The notes under the pieces are model-generated. The model was not told where the DNA came from, made no database searches, and saw only the letters and a list, made by a program, of their open reading frames with translations. The translations under genes were made by a program, and so were the position numbers. This document shows, piece by piece, positions 1-10,685 of a stretch of DNA of 60,692 nt; positions within the stretch are counted from its first letter, which is position 1; each line of letters begins with the position of its first letter. Origin of the DNA: an uncultured SAR86 cluster bacterium. GTDB lineage: Bacteria; Pseudomonadota; Gammaproteobacteria; Magnimaribacterales; AG-339-G14. Location: assembly GCA_902514645.1 (NCBI GenBank), contig CABXRO010000005.1, positions 1 through 60,692 of the forward strand, given 5' to 3'.

Positions 1-721
1 CTGCTTTAGACATTGCCCTAAAAGCACTTAAAGGGTGAAGAATAATGCTTATGCCTGCTTTTTTTAGTTCATCCTTTTTGAATAGCGGTGTCATTCCAAA
101 TTCAGTTATGTTTGCCAGAATGGGCACGGAAACTGCATCTGATAAAGCTTTATAATCTTCAAGAGAGGTTATCGCTTCGGGAAATAGTGCATTTGCACCA
201 GCCTCGATATATTTTTCAGCTCTTTCAATAGTGCCGTTCAAGCCCTCGTTTGCAAAAGCATCCGTTCTTGCCATAAGCATAAATTCTTGATCAGAGATTG
301 CATCTCTAGCGGCTTTCATTCTGTCGCACATTTCTTCAGAAGAAACAATTTCTTTATTAGGTCTGTGACCACATCTTTTTTCTGAAACTTGATCCTCGAT
401 ATGTATTCCAGACGCGCCGGCAGAAATCATCTCTTTTGTAGTTTTTGAGATATTTAAAGCAGAGCCCCACCCTGTGTCGCAATCTACTAAAATGGGAAGG
501 CTACTAACTCCTCTGATTCTTCTTAAGTCTTCCAAAACATTATCTAACGATGTTAAAGCTAAATCTGGAAGGCCAAATGAAGCATTTGCAACGCCTGCGC
601 CTGAAATATAAAGGGCTTTTATGCCAGATTTTTTTGCCAATAATGCTGAGTATGGATTTATAGCGCCAGCAACCGATATTGGTTTTTCATTTTTTAAAGT
701 TTCAAAAAAAGAAACACTCAC
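1..721 (-). CDS. prpB: Isocitrate lyase/PEP mutase superfamily protein (methylisocitrate lyase-like), 3' end outside window
   Basis: Not in the ORF track. The reverse strand reads GTG-SVSFFETLKNEKPISVAGAINPYSALLAKKSGIKALYISGAGVANASFGLPDLALTS...VDCDTGWGS, typical of PrpB-type lyases. The GTG start overlaps the thrH-like stop by 1 nt. Confidence 0.8.
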   Translation of the reverse strand, partial: MSVSFFETLKNEKPISVAGAINPYSALLAKKSGIKALYISGAGVANASFGLPDLALTSLDNVLEDLRRIRGVSSLPILVDCDTGWGSALNISKTTKEMISAGASGIHIEDQVSEKRCGHRPNKEIVSSEEMCDRMKAARDAISDQEFMLMARTDAFANEGLNGTIERAEKYIEAGANALFPEAITSLEDYKALSDAVSVPILANITEFGMTPLFKKDELKKAGISIILHPLSAFRAMSKA

Positions 722-1317
722 TAAATATGCTCCTCTAAAATTTTCTTAAGTTCATCATGAGAAGAAGCTGTAAGGAGATGAGGATACTCTTCCTTTATGT
801 GTTTTGGCGCCTGAAAAAATATTCCCAAGTCTGCAGTGTTTAACATGTTGATATCATTATAAGAGTCACCGGAGGCAAAAACTTTAAATTTCAGTGATTG
901 TAATGCCTCAATTACTTTTTGTTTGTTATTGGGCTGTCTAAGCTTGTATCCTCTAATTTTATCGTTTTCCACTGTCATGTTGTGACAAATAATCGAGGGA
1001 TAGCCTAATTTTTCTACTAGAGGCCAAGCTAATTCGTAAAAAGTGTCAGAAACTATGGTGACTTGGAATTTTGATCTTGCCCAATCTAAAAATTCTTGGG
1101 CTCCATCGAACGGAGCTATGTCTCTAACTATTTTTTGGATATCGGTTAGTTTAATATTTTTTTCATTTACCACCTTCATTCTTAGAGACATAAGCTCGTC
1201 ATAATCTTTAAGATCTTGAGTAGTTAACATTAAGTCGTCTGAATTAACTTCTTTGGCGAGACATTGCCAGATTTCAGGAATAAGAACTCCTTCAAAATCT
1301 AGGCAAAGATGAACCAT
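721..1317 (-). CDS. thrH: HAD-family phosphoserine phosphatase/homoserine phosphotransferase (ThrH-like)
   Basis: N-terminal LDFEGVLIPEIW, ~200 aa, motif GDSYNDINML; matches ThrH as I recognise it. Confidence 0.8.
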   Translation of the reverse strand: MVHLCLDFEGVLIPEIWQCLAKEVNSDDLMLTTQDLKDYDELMSLRMKVVNEKNIKLTDIQKIVRDIAPFDGAQEFLDWARSKFQVTIVSDTFYELAWPLVEKLGYPSIICHNMTVENDKIRGYKLRQPNNKQKVIEALQSLKFKVFASGDSYNDINMLNTADLGIFFQAPKHIKEEYPHLLTASSHDELKKILEEHI

Positions 1318-1319
1318 CC

Positions 1320-2294
1320 TTACCTTCGGATTAGTTTAATACTGTCGAATACTTTATCTAAATCTTTTTTAGATTTCGTCGCACAAGCTTTAGCAACAAT
1401 TTTTTTTGTAAGGTGTGGAGCAAACATATTGATGAATTCAAATAAATGACTTCTGAGATAGGTTCCTCGTCTAAAACCCATGTAAGTAGTTCCTGAGTCA
1501 AAAAGATGATTAGCAGGAATCGAAACTAAATCTTTATCTTCATCTTCGTTGAATGCCATGCTAGCGATAATACCTACTCCGGTTCCCATTTTTACATAAG
1601 TCTTGATAACGTCCGCATCTGTTGCTGTGAATACAACGTTTGCCTTCAAGCCTCTTTCAAAAAATGCTCTATCCAAATCATTACTACCTGTAAAACCAAA
1701 TACGTAGGTAACTATAGGATATTGTGATAAGTCTTTTAATTTAATTTTAGGAATAGCAGCTAATGGATGCCCTTTAGGAACAATAATACTTCTAGACCAT
1801 TTATAACATGGCATTTTCACTAGGTTTTCGCCTTTTTCAGTTGTCTCAGTCCAAAGTGCGATATCAACTTCTCCTTTAGCCGCCATTTCTACAGATTCGT
1901 CTGGAGTGCACTGGTGCATTTGAAAGTGAACATTGGGATACCTTTTTACAAACTTATCAACTACTTTAGGTAAAGTGAATTTAGCTTGTGTGTGTGTAGT
2001 TGCAATGCTTAAAGTACCGTATTCCTCGTCGGAAAATTCAGTAGCAGCATGTTTAATACCATCAACTAGAGCAAGAATTTCTTCAATTTGTTCAAGAATT
2101 CTCTCTCCTACAGGAGTTATGGCCACAAGATGTTTCCCTGACCTTTCAAAAAGTTCTACATCTAGCTCTTCTTCTAAGAGCTTAATTTGCTTACTTATTC
2201 CAGGTTGTGAAGTAAAAAGAGTTTTTGAGGCTTTGGAAACATTTAAATTGCTTCTAGCTACCTCTCTAACATAAACAAGTTGTTGAAATTTCAT
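1320..2294 (-). CDS. cysB: LysR-family transcriptional regulator, CysB-like
   Basis: MKFQQLVYVREVARSNLNVSKASKTLFTSQPGISKQIKLLEEELDVELFERSGK: CysB-type LysR HTH; 324 aa. Confidence 0.85.
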   Translation of the reverse strand: MKFQQLVYVREVARSNLNVSKASKTLFTSQPGISKQIKLLEEELDVELFERSGKHLVAITPVGERILEQIEEILALVDGIKHAATEFSDEEYGTLSIATTHTQAKFTLPKVVDKFVKRYPNVHFQMHQCTPDESVEMAAKGEVDIALWTETTEKGENLVKMPCYKWSRSIIVPKGHPLAAIPKIKLKDLSQYPIVTYVFGFTGSNDLDRAFFERGLKANVVFTATDADVIKTYVKMGTGVGIIASMAFNEDEDKDLVSIPANHLFDSGTTYMGFRRGTYLRSHLFEFINMFAPHLTKKIVAKACATKSKKDLDKVFDSIKLIRR

Positions 2295-2390
2295 CTCTAA
2301 ACCTACTTTACTATATTTCGCTTAATTATAAAAAAATTTATTTTAAACACTTTTTAAAAATATATGAAATTTTTACAAAAAGTACAAATA

Positions 2391-2406
2391 CTGTATATAA
2401 TTACAG
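2391..2406 (+). promoter_or_regulatory. LexA (SOS) box upstream of lexA
   Basis: CTGTATATAATTACAG matches the consensus CTGT-N8-ACAG and ends 2 nt before the probable lexA ATG at 2409. Confidence 0.8.
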
Positions 2407-2408
2407 TC

Positions 2409-3011
2409 ATGAAAAATCTTACAAAAAGACAAGCTGAAATTTTTAATTACATTAAAGAAGAAATTGAAAATAACGGTTATCCCCCTACTCGTTCAGAAAT
2501 TTCTAAAACATTCGGATTTAGATCGCCCAATGCTGCAGAAGAACATTTGAGAGCTCTAAAGAAAAAGGGCGTTCTTGATTTAGCTGCAGGTACATCTAGA
2601 GGTATTACTCTTTCAGACCAGACATCAGGAATTCCAGTAGTTGGATTAGTTAGTGCCGGAGGGCCTATTTTGGCTGAAGAGAACATAGAAAAAACTGTCC
2701 CCAAGAATCCTGGAATTTTATCTCACGGTGTAGATTTTTATTTGAAAGTTAAGGGAGATAGCATGATAGATGCTGGTATATTTGAAAACGACCTTATCGC
2801 TATCAACAAAAATATACCTGTTAAAACAGGATCTATAGTTGTTGCAAGAATAAATGACGAAGTAACAGTTAAAACGCTTTCGAAAATGTCGGAATCCAAG
2901 GTTGTTTTGAAGCCAGAAAACTCTTCTTACTTGGATATAGAAGTGGATCCAAAAAAAGATAATCTTGTGTTTGAGGGAACTTGTGTAGGTCTTTTAAGAG
3001 ATTTGTCTTAA
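2409..3011 (+). CDS. lexA: LexA repressor
   Basis: MKNLTKRQAEIFNYIKEEIENNGYPPTRSEISKTFGFRSPNAAEEHLRALKKKG...KVKGDSMIDAGI. Start moved from 2364 to 2409 because the LexA box lies inside the longer ORF. Confidence 0.95.
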   Translation: MKNLTKRQAEIFNYIKEEIENNGYPPTRSEISKTFGFRSPNAAEEHLRALKKKGVLDLAAGTSRGITLSDQTSGIPVVGLVSAGGPILAEENIEKTVPKNPGILSHGVDFYLKVKGDSMIDAGIFENDLIAINKNIPVKTGSIVVARINDEVTVKTLSKMSESKVVLKPENSSYLDIEVDPKKDNLVFEGTCVGLLRDLS

Positions 3012-5581
3012 AGTTTTTGGTATTCGTCAATTGAAAAAGCTTCCTTAACTAAATTATCCTGCTCTTCTTCTTCTAATTTATAAAAATCGTTAGGACATTC
3101 AAATTCTTTTTCGCCGCATTTTATAAATTTCACGAATTTAAAGGCTTTTCCAGGTTTTCTGATTTTTATTCCTATAGGTCTTTTATCTTTGGGGTGAAAT
3201 CCTAAAATCCGTAAAGATCTTAAGACAAATAATTTTGTATCACTATTTTCGTAATCCATTTCATGAGGATTGTAATAAGAGACTTTAGGATTCTTAGGTT
3301 TGTCTTCAGGAGGAAGCTTAGATGCTTTATTGAAACCATCAAATTCGGTATATTCACCGAATCTACCGTTTTTTAAAAATATCGGAATTCCGCTATTTTC
3401 TTCAATAAACAATATATTCTCCCCAGAATCTCGTTCGATAAGTTCTACTGCTCTATTTAAGCCAATATCTAAAATGTTTTCGTCTTCATCTGGGCTACCG
3501 AATATTTTTTTATCATTTCTCGTTGTCCAAACACATGGGCCATTAATACTCATATCAGCAAAAATAGGTTCATTTAAGTCAGGATGGTTGCCTAATTCTT
3601 TTGGAAGTTCTTTGTAGGTTTCCCATGAAGTTGAGAAATCGAAAGGCTTTTTTGTCCATTTGCATTCAGAACAGCCTACAAAATATCCAAACTTCCCCTT
3701 TTTTAAACTTGTTTGGTTACTACATTTAGGACAATCTCTTACTATTTTTTCGGATTCGTTTCTGGGAAAAATAACTTCTTCTAATTCTTCATTTAACAAA
3801 TCTAAAACCTGTCTTGTTTTAAAATTATCTCCATCATTAAGAGCAATCCCATCAATCTTTTTGCTTAAATAATTCTGAAGTTCTAACCAGAACTTATCCA
3901 GAACTTCCGTCCAAGAAATACTACCTTCTGCTATCTTATCTAGTTCTGTTTCGAGCTCAGCAGTAAACTTAGTTTCTATAAAAAATTCTTTATAAACCCC
4001 ACACAGATATGAATTTAAAACCCTACCAAGATCTGATGGAGCTATTGACTTGGCGCCATATGCATATTTTTTGTCTCTGAGGCCCTTCACGGTTGACGCA
4101 TAGGTAGAAGGCCTTCCAATTCCGAGCTCTTCCATTTTTTTTATAAGCGAAGCTTCAGAATATCTATTAGGAGGTGAAGTGAACTTCTGATCAGAAGTAA
4201 ATTCTGTGAGATTTACTTTTTCGTTTTCTTTTAACTTATCAGGAAATTCTATAACTTCTGAAAGTTCTTTTTTTGATAGAGTTTCGAAACCTTCAAAAAG
4301 AGTTTTTCTTGAGGAAGCATTGAAAATATATTTATTGTTTGCTGAATAAATTACTATTTTTTTTCTTTCATGTAGAGAGTTGGACATTTGACTAGATATA
4401 GTTCTATTCCAAATAAGGGTATAAAGCTTTTGTTCATCTTGGCCAAGATTAATATTTTCCGGATAAGTCTTAATGTTGGTGGGTCTTATAGCTTCGTGGG
4501 CTTCTTGAGAATTCTTTACTTTAGATTTATAAATCCTCACCTCTTTAGATAAAAAATCATTGCCATATTTTTCTAATATTACATTTCTTATTTCTTCTAA
4601 TGGCGGTGGTCCAGGATTTTCTTCGCTAAAGGGTTCGCCAGTATTTGGAGAAGTACTAATATTAATACCATCTGTTCTCAGATATGTAATTAAGCCAGCT
4701 TCATATAGACTTTGAGCTGATCTCATGGTTCTATCTGCTGTAAAACCTAAAAAGCTACTTGCAGTCATTTGAAGTGTCGATGTTCGAAAAGGCGGATTCG
4801 GAGAACTACTTTGAGGTTTTGTTTCAATAGAATGAATATGAAACTCTAAAGATTTTAATTCAGACTCAATTTGCTTTACCTCCTTTTCTGAAGAAATAGG
4901 ATTTTTCTTTAAATCTATATCGTCTAACTTAGTAAGTTCGGCATCAAATACAAAACCTTCAAAATCAAAATTACTGGAAATAGGCCAATACTCTTTTTTA
5001 ATATGTCTATCTCTTTCTGTTTCTCTCTCGCAAATAATTCTTAAAGATGGAGACTGAACTCGTCCGGCAGATTTTGCTGGAGGAGCATGCCTCCACACTA
5101 AAGGTGAAACTTTAAAACCAATCAAATGGTCTAAAATTCTTCTTGCTAAATACGCATCAACTAAATCTTGATCAATTTCTCTAGGAGAATTAACAGCCTG
5201 CTTAATTGCTGAAGATGTAATTTCATTAAAGGTAATTCTTTTAATCTCTCTATCTTTTAATAATTTTTTTTCTGAAAAATCAGACAAGAGATGCCATGCA
5301 ATTGCTTCGCCTTCTCTATCAGGATCTGTAGCTAAATAAATTGTATTAGTTGTTTTACAAATCTTCCTCAATTCTTTTACCGTTTTTTTTCCTTTTTTAG
5401 TTTCCTCCCAAGACAAATCAACCCAATTTTCTGGATTTACGGCATTCTCGTCATCAGGAAGATCTCTAATGTGGCCCATACAAGCTGCAACTTCCCATTG
5501 TTGATCAGGAAAATTTTTATCTAAATATTCTGTTATCTTTGTAGCTTTTGCGCCAGACTCTACAATCACTAAGTTTTTCAT
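3008..5581 (-). CDS. topA: DNA topoisomerase I
   Basis: MKNLVIVESGAKATKI Toprim start, YLRTDG active-site region, GIGRPSTYA, C-terminal Cys4 zinc motif; 857 aa. Confidence 0.95.
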   Translation of the reverse strand: MKNLVIVESGAKATKITEYLDKNFPDQQWEVAACMGHIRDLPDDENAVNPENWVDLSWEETKKGKKTVKELRKICKTTNTIYLATDPDREGEAIAWHLLSDFSEKKLLKDREIKRITFNEITSSAIKQAVNSPREIDQDLVDAYLARRILDHLIGFKVSPLVWRHAPPAKSAGRVQSPSLRIICERETERDRHIKKEYWPISSNFDFEGFVFDAELTKLDDIDLKKNPISSEKEVKQIESELKSLEFHIHSIETKPQSSSPNPPFRTSTLQMTASSFLGFTADRTMRSAQSLYEAGLITYLRTDGINISTSPNTGEPFSEENPGPPPLEEIRNVILEKYGNDFLSKEVRIYKSKVKNSQEAHEAIRPTNIKTYPENINLGQDEQKLYTLIWNRTISSQMSNSLHERKKIVIYSANNKYIFNASSRKTLFEGFETLSKKELSEVIEFPDKLKENEKVNLTEFTSDQKFTSPPNRYSEASLIKKMEELGIGRPSTYASTVKGLRDKKYAYGAKSIAPSDLGRVLNSYLCGVYKEFFIETKFTAELETELDKIAEGSISWTEVLDKFWLELQNYLSKKIDGIALNDGDNFKTRQVLDLLNEELEEVIFPRNESEKIVRDCPKCSNQTSLKKGKFGYFVGCSECKWTKKPFDFSTSWETYKELPKELGNHPDLNEPIFADMSINGPCVWTTRNDKKIFGSPDEDENILDIGLNRAVELIERDSGENILFIEENSGIPIFLKNGRFGEYTEFDGFNKASKLPPEDKPKNPKVSYYNPHEMDYENSDTKLFVLRSLRILGFHPKDKRPIGIKIRKPGKAFKFVKFIKCGEKEFECPNDFYKLEEEEQDNLVKEAFSIDEYQKL

Positions 5582-5615
5582 CTTTTTTTAATATGGAGTA
5601 TTTTTTACAGTTTTG

Positions 5616-6641
5616 TCAAGAAGACGCAATTTTAAGAGCTGCTTTCAATAGAGAATTCCCATAATAAATGTATCCTGTATAAAGCTGAACTAAATCTGCA
5701 GAATTGCTAAATCTTTCTTTAACATCCTCTGCGTTCATTATTCCGCCAGATGCTATCAAAAGAGAACTATCTTGTTTCAGACTAGCTACTTTTTTTTGAA
5801 GATTTTGTGCTTTTTCACCAAGCAATGAGCCGCTCATACCTCCCTTTTTTGGGTAATTGTGATTAGTTGAAGTATTGGAACATATGAACCCATCTAAATT
5901 ATTTCTTTCTGAAATTTCGATTATTTTTTTTAAATTAGAATCATCTTCATCGGGTGAAAGTTTTAAAAATATCGGCGTATATTTCTCATGCATTTGTTCT
6001 AGTTGGATTTTTTTTTGAGCGATTTTTTTTAATAAAAATTCAAGGTTTTCATCTGAAGATAACTCCCTTAGGTTTTCAGTATTTGGTGATGAGATGTTTA
6101 TAGCCAAGTAATCTGCAACAACATAAAAGTAATCCATGAGATGAAGATAATCTTGCCAAGCATTTTTATTTTTTGTATTTTTACTTTTTCCAATACTTAC
6201 ACCAAGAACTCCATCAAACTTTTTTTTATTTTTTTTAATATTTTTTAAAGCTTTCACCGATCCAGAGTTATTAAATCCTAGGGAATTTACTAATGTTTTG
6301 TCATTTGGAAATCTAAATATTCTTGGTTTAGGATTGCCCTTTTGAGGTTCTAAGGTAATTGTGCCTACTTCTATAAAGCCAAAACCTAGTAAACCAAATA
6401 TATGAAAATATTCTGCGTTCTTGTCTAAACCTCCGGCAATTCCAATTCTATTTTTAAAAAATAAATTTCCTAGAACAATTTCTTTTGAGCTTGCATCTTG
6501 TTGAGCAGAAAAAAACCTAATAAGTCTTAAGTAATAAAGAAGCTTGAGAAATTTTAAGGTAAAATTTTTAGAAAATTCTGCTGGAAAAAATCTTAAAAAA
6601 GCTAAAAAAAAATTTTCAATTAATTTTCTTAAGTTAGTCAA
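5616..6641 (-). CDS. pyrD: Dihydroorotate dehydrogenase (quinone)
   Basis: GIAGGLDKNAE, GFIEVGTITLEPQKGNPKPRIFR, INISSPNT, LVQLYTGYIYYG. Confidence 0.95.
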   Translation of the reverse strand: MTNLRKLIENFFLAFLRFFPAEFSKNFTLKFLKLLYYLRLIRFFSAQQDASSKEIVLGNLFFKNRIGIAGGLDKNAEYFHIFGLLGFGFIEVGTITLEPQKGNPKPRIFRFPNDKTLVNSLGFNNSGSVKALKNIKKNKKKFDGVLGVSIGKSKNTKNKNAWQDYLHLMDYFYVVADYLAINISSPNTENLRELSSDENLEFLLKKIAQKKIQLEQMHEKYTPIFLKLSPDEDDSNLKKIIEISERNNLDGFICSNTSTNHNYPKKGGMSGSLLGEKAQNLQKKVASLKQDSSLLIASGGIMNAEDVKERFSNSADLVQLYTGYIYYGNSLLKAALKIASS

Positions 6642-6658
6642 TGTAAAAATTTAAAAAA

Positions 6659-7492
6659 TTATTTAACAATTGGTAGTCCCCAATATAGCTTCGATCTACA
6701 AGCATCGAAATAGTCATAATCAGAGGGATGAATTAATTTATATCTTGTAGGACTGTTTTTTATCTTCAAAGAATCCCCAGAATCTAGATCAAACTCATTG
6801 TGTCCATCCAAAATTACCTTCGCTTTTTCGTTATGCTCATATTTCAACTCTAATTCACCTTCAGCAGGAATAATTAATGGTCTTGTAGAAGAACTGTGAG
6901 AGAACATAGGCATTATTGCAAATACATCTAATGTGGGATAAAGAACAGGGCCGCCTCCAGAGTACATGTAGGCAGTCGATCCAGTTGCAGACGAGACAAT
7001 CAAACCATCCGATTTGTGATTTGCGATAAGATTGTTATTTTTAAAAAGACTAAAGCTTGTCATTTTAGCAAGTTCTCCAGAATGCATTACCACTTCATTA
7101 ACAGCTAGAAATGATTTTTTACTATTAGAGATTTCCAAGAGATTCCTTGATTCCTCTTGATATTGGCCTTCAAGAATCTTTGGCAACTCAATCTCTAAAG
7201 AGTCTAATTGAAGATCAGTCAAAAAACCTAATTTTCCAATGTTTACTCCTAAAAAAGGAATGTCAAGATGGCATAGATCTCTTATAGCTCCAATCATAGT
7301 GCCATCTCCGCCAATTACGAGTACCAGATCATCAGAAGGATCTAATTTTTTTAATTCTTCAATCGATTTATTAGCAACAATATGGTTGATCCCAATATTT
7401 TGTTTTAGGATTGTCTTTTTACATCTATCTAAGGTTTCTTTGTAATCCCTAGTTGATGAGTGAACTATGCTGATTGAAGAGATCTTATCCAT
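6659..7492 (-). CDS. nadK: NAD kinase
   Basis: VIGGDGTMIGAIR, GVNIGKLGFLTD, SDGLIVSSATGSTAY. Confidence 0.95.
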   Translation of the reverse strand: MDKISSISIVHSSTRDYKETLDRCKKTILKQNIGINHIVANKSIEELKKLDPSDDLVLVIGGDGTMIGAIRDLCHLDIPFLGVNIGKLGFLTDLQLDSLEIELPKILEGQYQEESRNLLEISNSKKSFLAVNEVVMHSGELAKMTSFSLFKNNNLIANHKSDGLIVSSATGSTAYMYSGGGPVLYPTLDVFAIMPMFSHSSSTRPLIIPAEGELELKYEHNEKAKVILDGHNEFDLDSGDSLKIKNSPTRYKLIHPSDYDYFDACRSKLYWGLPIVK

Positions 7493-8225
7493 TAGTTGTC
7501 TGCAAATCTTTGGGGTTAAAGTTTCTCACGAAATAAATAAAAATTGTATCTACAATTGCTATAAAAAACTTAAAAACATACTTAGTTAAAGCTATGCCCA
7601 ATGCTACTTTAAAAGACATTTGTCCAGCCAATACCCATACAAAAGTATAAATGAAAGTATCAAGTGCTTGAGAGCTAAGAGTTGAAAGATTGTTCCTCAA
7701 CCAAAGGTATTTTCCTCCTGTTAAAGTTTTTATCTTATGAAAAATCCACACATCAAAAGTTTGGCTAATTAAGTATGCTGTAATTGATCCTATGACAAAA
7801 ATTGGAGAGTATAAAGCCAATGTCGAAATTGCTTGATGAACATCGTCAGCTGAAGAAGCTACGCCTGATGGGAGATAGTAAGTACTCAAAACAAGAGTAA
7901 ACATAACAATCACATTTGCTACTGCCCCAATTATTACTGCTCTACTTGCTTCAGCTCTCCCATATTTTTCATTTAGAAGATCAGTAGCAAAATATATACC
8001 GGAATACATTATTGCTCCCATACTGACTATGAAAGTGTTTCCAAAAATATTAAGCTCGCTTACCTTTCCACCTTGCAAATTTGCAAGAATGATTCCTAAA
8101 ATAACTGCCGTGTATAGCCCATTTTTACCAAAGAAATAAAATAAAATTATTACAAGGGTAAGGTCATAAAAAACAGTAAATATCCACAATAATTCTGGAT
8201 TTTGGACAAAAAAATCTAAGTTCAT
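7485..8225 (-). CDS. Queuosine precursor transporter (YhhQ/VUT family)
   Basis: MNLDFFVQNPELLWIFTVFYDLTLVIILFYFFGKNGLYTAVILGIILANLQ...YFATDLLNEKYG; multipass membrane protein. ATG at 8225 preferred over the ORF start at 8282. Confidence 0.8.
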   Translation of the reverse strand: MNLDFFVQNPELLWIFTVFYDLTLVIILFYFFGKNGLYTAVILGIILANLQGGKVSELNIFGNTFIVSMGAIMYSGIYFATDLLNEKYGRAEASRAVIIGAVANVIVMFTLVLSTYYLPSGVASSADDVHQAISTLALYSPIFVIGSITAYLISQTFDVWIFHKIKTLTGGKYLWLRNNLSTLSSQALDTFIYTFVWVLAGQMSFKVALGIALTKYVFKFFIAIVDTIFIYFVRNFNPKDLQTTNG

Positions 8226-8298
8226 GGCTGAATAATAATCAAAAATTGCTACAATTAGACACTTTATAAATAAAAAAATCATTTAAATTAAGGAAATT

Positions 8299-9516
8299 AT
8301 GGAAAAATTAAATCAATTTAGAGAAGAAACAAAAATCTGGCTAGAAGAAAATTGTCCTCCTGAGATGAGAAAGCCTATGGGTCCTGGAGATGTTGTTTGG
8401 GGAGGAAGAAAATGTAAATTCCCTCATGCGGATGCAAAATTGTGGTTGGAAAGAATGGGAGAAAAAGGTTGGACATGTCCCACTTGGCCAAAAGAATATG
8501 GTGGTGGCGGATTAAGTTTTGATGAAAATAAAATCCTCCAAGAAGAATTAATGGCTATTAAAGCTAGACCGGCTCTTTCAAGCTTTGGGATCTGGATGTT
8601 AGGGCCTGCTTTGCTTGAGTTTGCATCTGAAGAACAAAAGAAAAAATATATTCCAGAAATCGTAAAAGGAGAGATTAGGTGGTGTCAAGGCTATAGCGAA
8701 CCTGGATCTGGATCAGACTTGGCCAGTTTGAAAACAAAAGCTGAAGATAATGGAGATCATTTTATTGTAAATGGTCAGAAGGTTTGGACATCTTATGCAG
8801 ATGATTGTGACATGATTTTTACTCTAGTTAGAACTGGGCCACAAGAGCCTAAACATGACGGTATTAGCTTTTTACTTATTGACATGGATCAGCCAGGAGT
8901 TACAACTAAACCGATAAAGCTGATATCTGGCAAATCTCCGTTTTGTGAAACTTTTTTTGATAATGCAATTGTTCCTAAAGAAAACCTAGTTAGTGAATTG
9001 AATAAAGGTTGGGACGTTGCTAAAAGACTTCTTCAACACGAGAGAAATATGATTGCTGGAATGGGTCTTGGAGGAGGAGGTTCTGCTAAAAAGAAAAAAA
9101 ATCAGGCAATTACCTCTGGAATGGCTACCATGGCAAAAGCATATGTTGGAGAGAATGAAGGAAAATTGGCAAATCCAGGTTTGAGACAGAAGATTGCGTC
9201 TTTTGATATTAATTCGCATGCATTTTCTCTGACTATGAAAAGAGCAAGCGAAGAAAGCAAGTCTTCTAACTCTGGGCCGAGCCCAGCATCTTCAATGTTT
9301 AAATATTATGGCAGTGAAAGTAATAAACTCAGATACGAGTTAATGCTCGAGGCAATGGGTACTAAAGCTCTTGGTTGGGAAGGAGAAGGTTTTGGCCCTG
9401 CTGAGCTTGCAATTACTAGAGAATGGCTAAGAACGAAGGCTAATTCGATTGAAGGTGGGACTTCAGAAGTTCAGCTAAACATTATTGCCAAGCGAGTCTT
9501 AGATCTACCTCAATAA
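8299..9516 (+). CDS. Acyl-CoA dehydrogenase
   Basis: GYSEPGSGSDLASLKTKA, IEGGTSEVQLNIIAKRVL. Confidence 0.9.
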   Translation: MEKLNQFREETKIWLEENCPPEMRKPMGPGDVVWGGRKCKFPHADAKLWLERMGEKGWTCPTWPKEYGGGGLSFDENKILQEELMAIKARPALSSFGIWMLGPALLEFASEEQKKKYIPEIVKGEIRWCQGYSEPGSGSDLASLKTKAEDNGDHFIVNGQKVWTSYADDCDMIFTLVRTGPQEPKHDGISFLLIDMDQPGVTTKPIKLISGKSPFCETFFDNAIVPKENLVSELNKGWDVAKRLLQHERNMIAGMGLGGGGSAKKKKNQAITSGMATMAKAYVGENEGKLANPGLRQKIASFDINSHAFSLTMKRASEESKSSNSGPSPASSMFKYYGSESNKLRYELMLEAMGTKALGWEGEGFGPAELAITREWLRTKANSIEGGTSEVQLNIIAKRVLDLPQ

Positions 9517-9539
9517 AAAAACTTCTTTGGGAGAAAAAA

Positions 9540-10676
9540 ATGTCATTAGTTTTGAATGAAGAGCAAATCTTTCTTAAAGATAGTGCTAAAAAATTTGCGT
9601 CAGAAAAAACCCCCACTACTCATTTTCGTAAAGTTAGGGATAGTGAAGTTGAAAACTGTTATGACGATAAAATTTGGCAGGAAATGGTATCACTAGGTTG
9701 GACCGGTATTTTAGTCCCTGAAGAGTTTGGAGGCTCTAATTTTGGAGTAGCCGGCATATCTTCTATCCTAGAAGAGCTAGGTAAGACGCTCACTCCTTCA
9801 CCTTTATTTTCAACGGCAGTTGTAGGTGTCAGCTTGATTAAGTATGCATCAGATGACGTAAAAAAAGATATTCTTTCAAAAGTAGTTCAGGAAGGTCTAA
9901 GACTTTGCTTTGCTATCGAAGAGAGCAATCATCATGATCCACTAAAAATAACTTGCAAAGCAATAAAAGATGAAAAAAATTTCATTATCTCGGGCGAAAA
10001 ATCCTTTGTAATTGATGGTGGTTTTGCAGAAAAAGTCATTATTGCTTGTAGGACTTCAGGTGAGGAAGGAAGTAAGGACGGCCTGTCTCTTTTTGTTTTG
10101 GATTCAGATACCAAGGGTTTAACTGTTACTCCTACAAAAATTGTAGATTCTAGAAACGCAGCGAATATGAAATTTGATAATGTAAAAGTATCCTCAGATA
10201 TGTTGATTGGTAAAGAGGATAATGCCTATGAAATTATTGAATCTGTATTGGATATTTCAAGAGCTGCAATTTCTGCAGAAATGTTAGGAAGTGCTCTTCA
10301 AGCATATGAAATCACACTTGATTATTTAAAGGAAAGAGAACAATTTGGTTCAAAAATTGGGTCCTTTCAAGCTCTTCAGCACAGAGCTGCAATTATGTTT
10401 TCTGAATTAGAACTATGTAAGTCATGTGTCATCGAATCTATTACCTCCTTTGATGAGGGAGGAAATGATTCTGAGAGATTGGCAAGTCTTTCAAAAGCGA
10501 AAGTTGGAGAAGTGTTTCATTTAATTTCGAACGAATCAGTTCAAATGCATGGTGGAATAGGTGTTACAGATGAGTACGATATTGGACTTTATCTTAAAAG
10601 AGCTAGAGTAGCTGAACAAATTTTTGGAGATTCTAATTTTCACAAAAATAGATATGCTGAATTAACTGGCTATTAA
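9540..10676 (+). CDS. Acyl-CoA dehydrogenase
   Basis: ACAD fold motifs: REQFGSKIGSFQALQHRAA, VQMHGGIGVTDEYDIGLYLKRAR. Confidence 0.9.
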   Translation: MSLVLNEEQIFLKDSAKKFASEKTPTTHFRKVRDSEVENCYDDKIWQEMVSLGWTGILVPEEFGGSNFGVAGISSILEELGKTLTPSPLFSTAVVGVSLIKYASDDVKKDILSKVVQEGLRLCFAIEESNHHDPLKITCKAIKDEKNFIISGEKSFVIDGGFAEKVIIACRTSGEEGSKDGLSLFVLDSDTKGLTVTPTKIVDSRNAANMKFDNVKVSSDMLIGKEDNAYEIIESVLDISRAAISAEMLGSALQAYEITLDYLKEREQFGSKIGSFQALQHRAAIMFSELELCKSCVIESITSFDEGGNDSERLASLSKAKVGEVFHLISNESVQMHGGIGVTDEYDIGLYLKRARVAEQIFGDSNFHKNRYAELTGY

Positions 10677-10685
10677 AATTAAATC

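Noticed and set aside
1933-2274. 113-aa + strand ORF in the track
   Set aside because: Antisense to the clear cysB-like gene; low-complexity Ser-rich translation with no motif.
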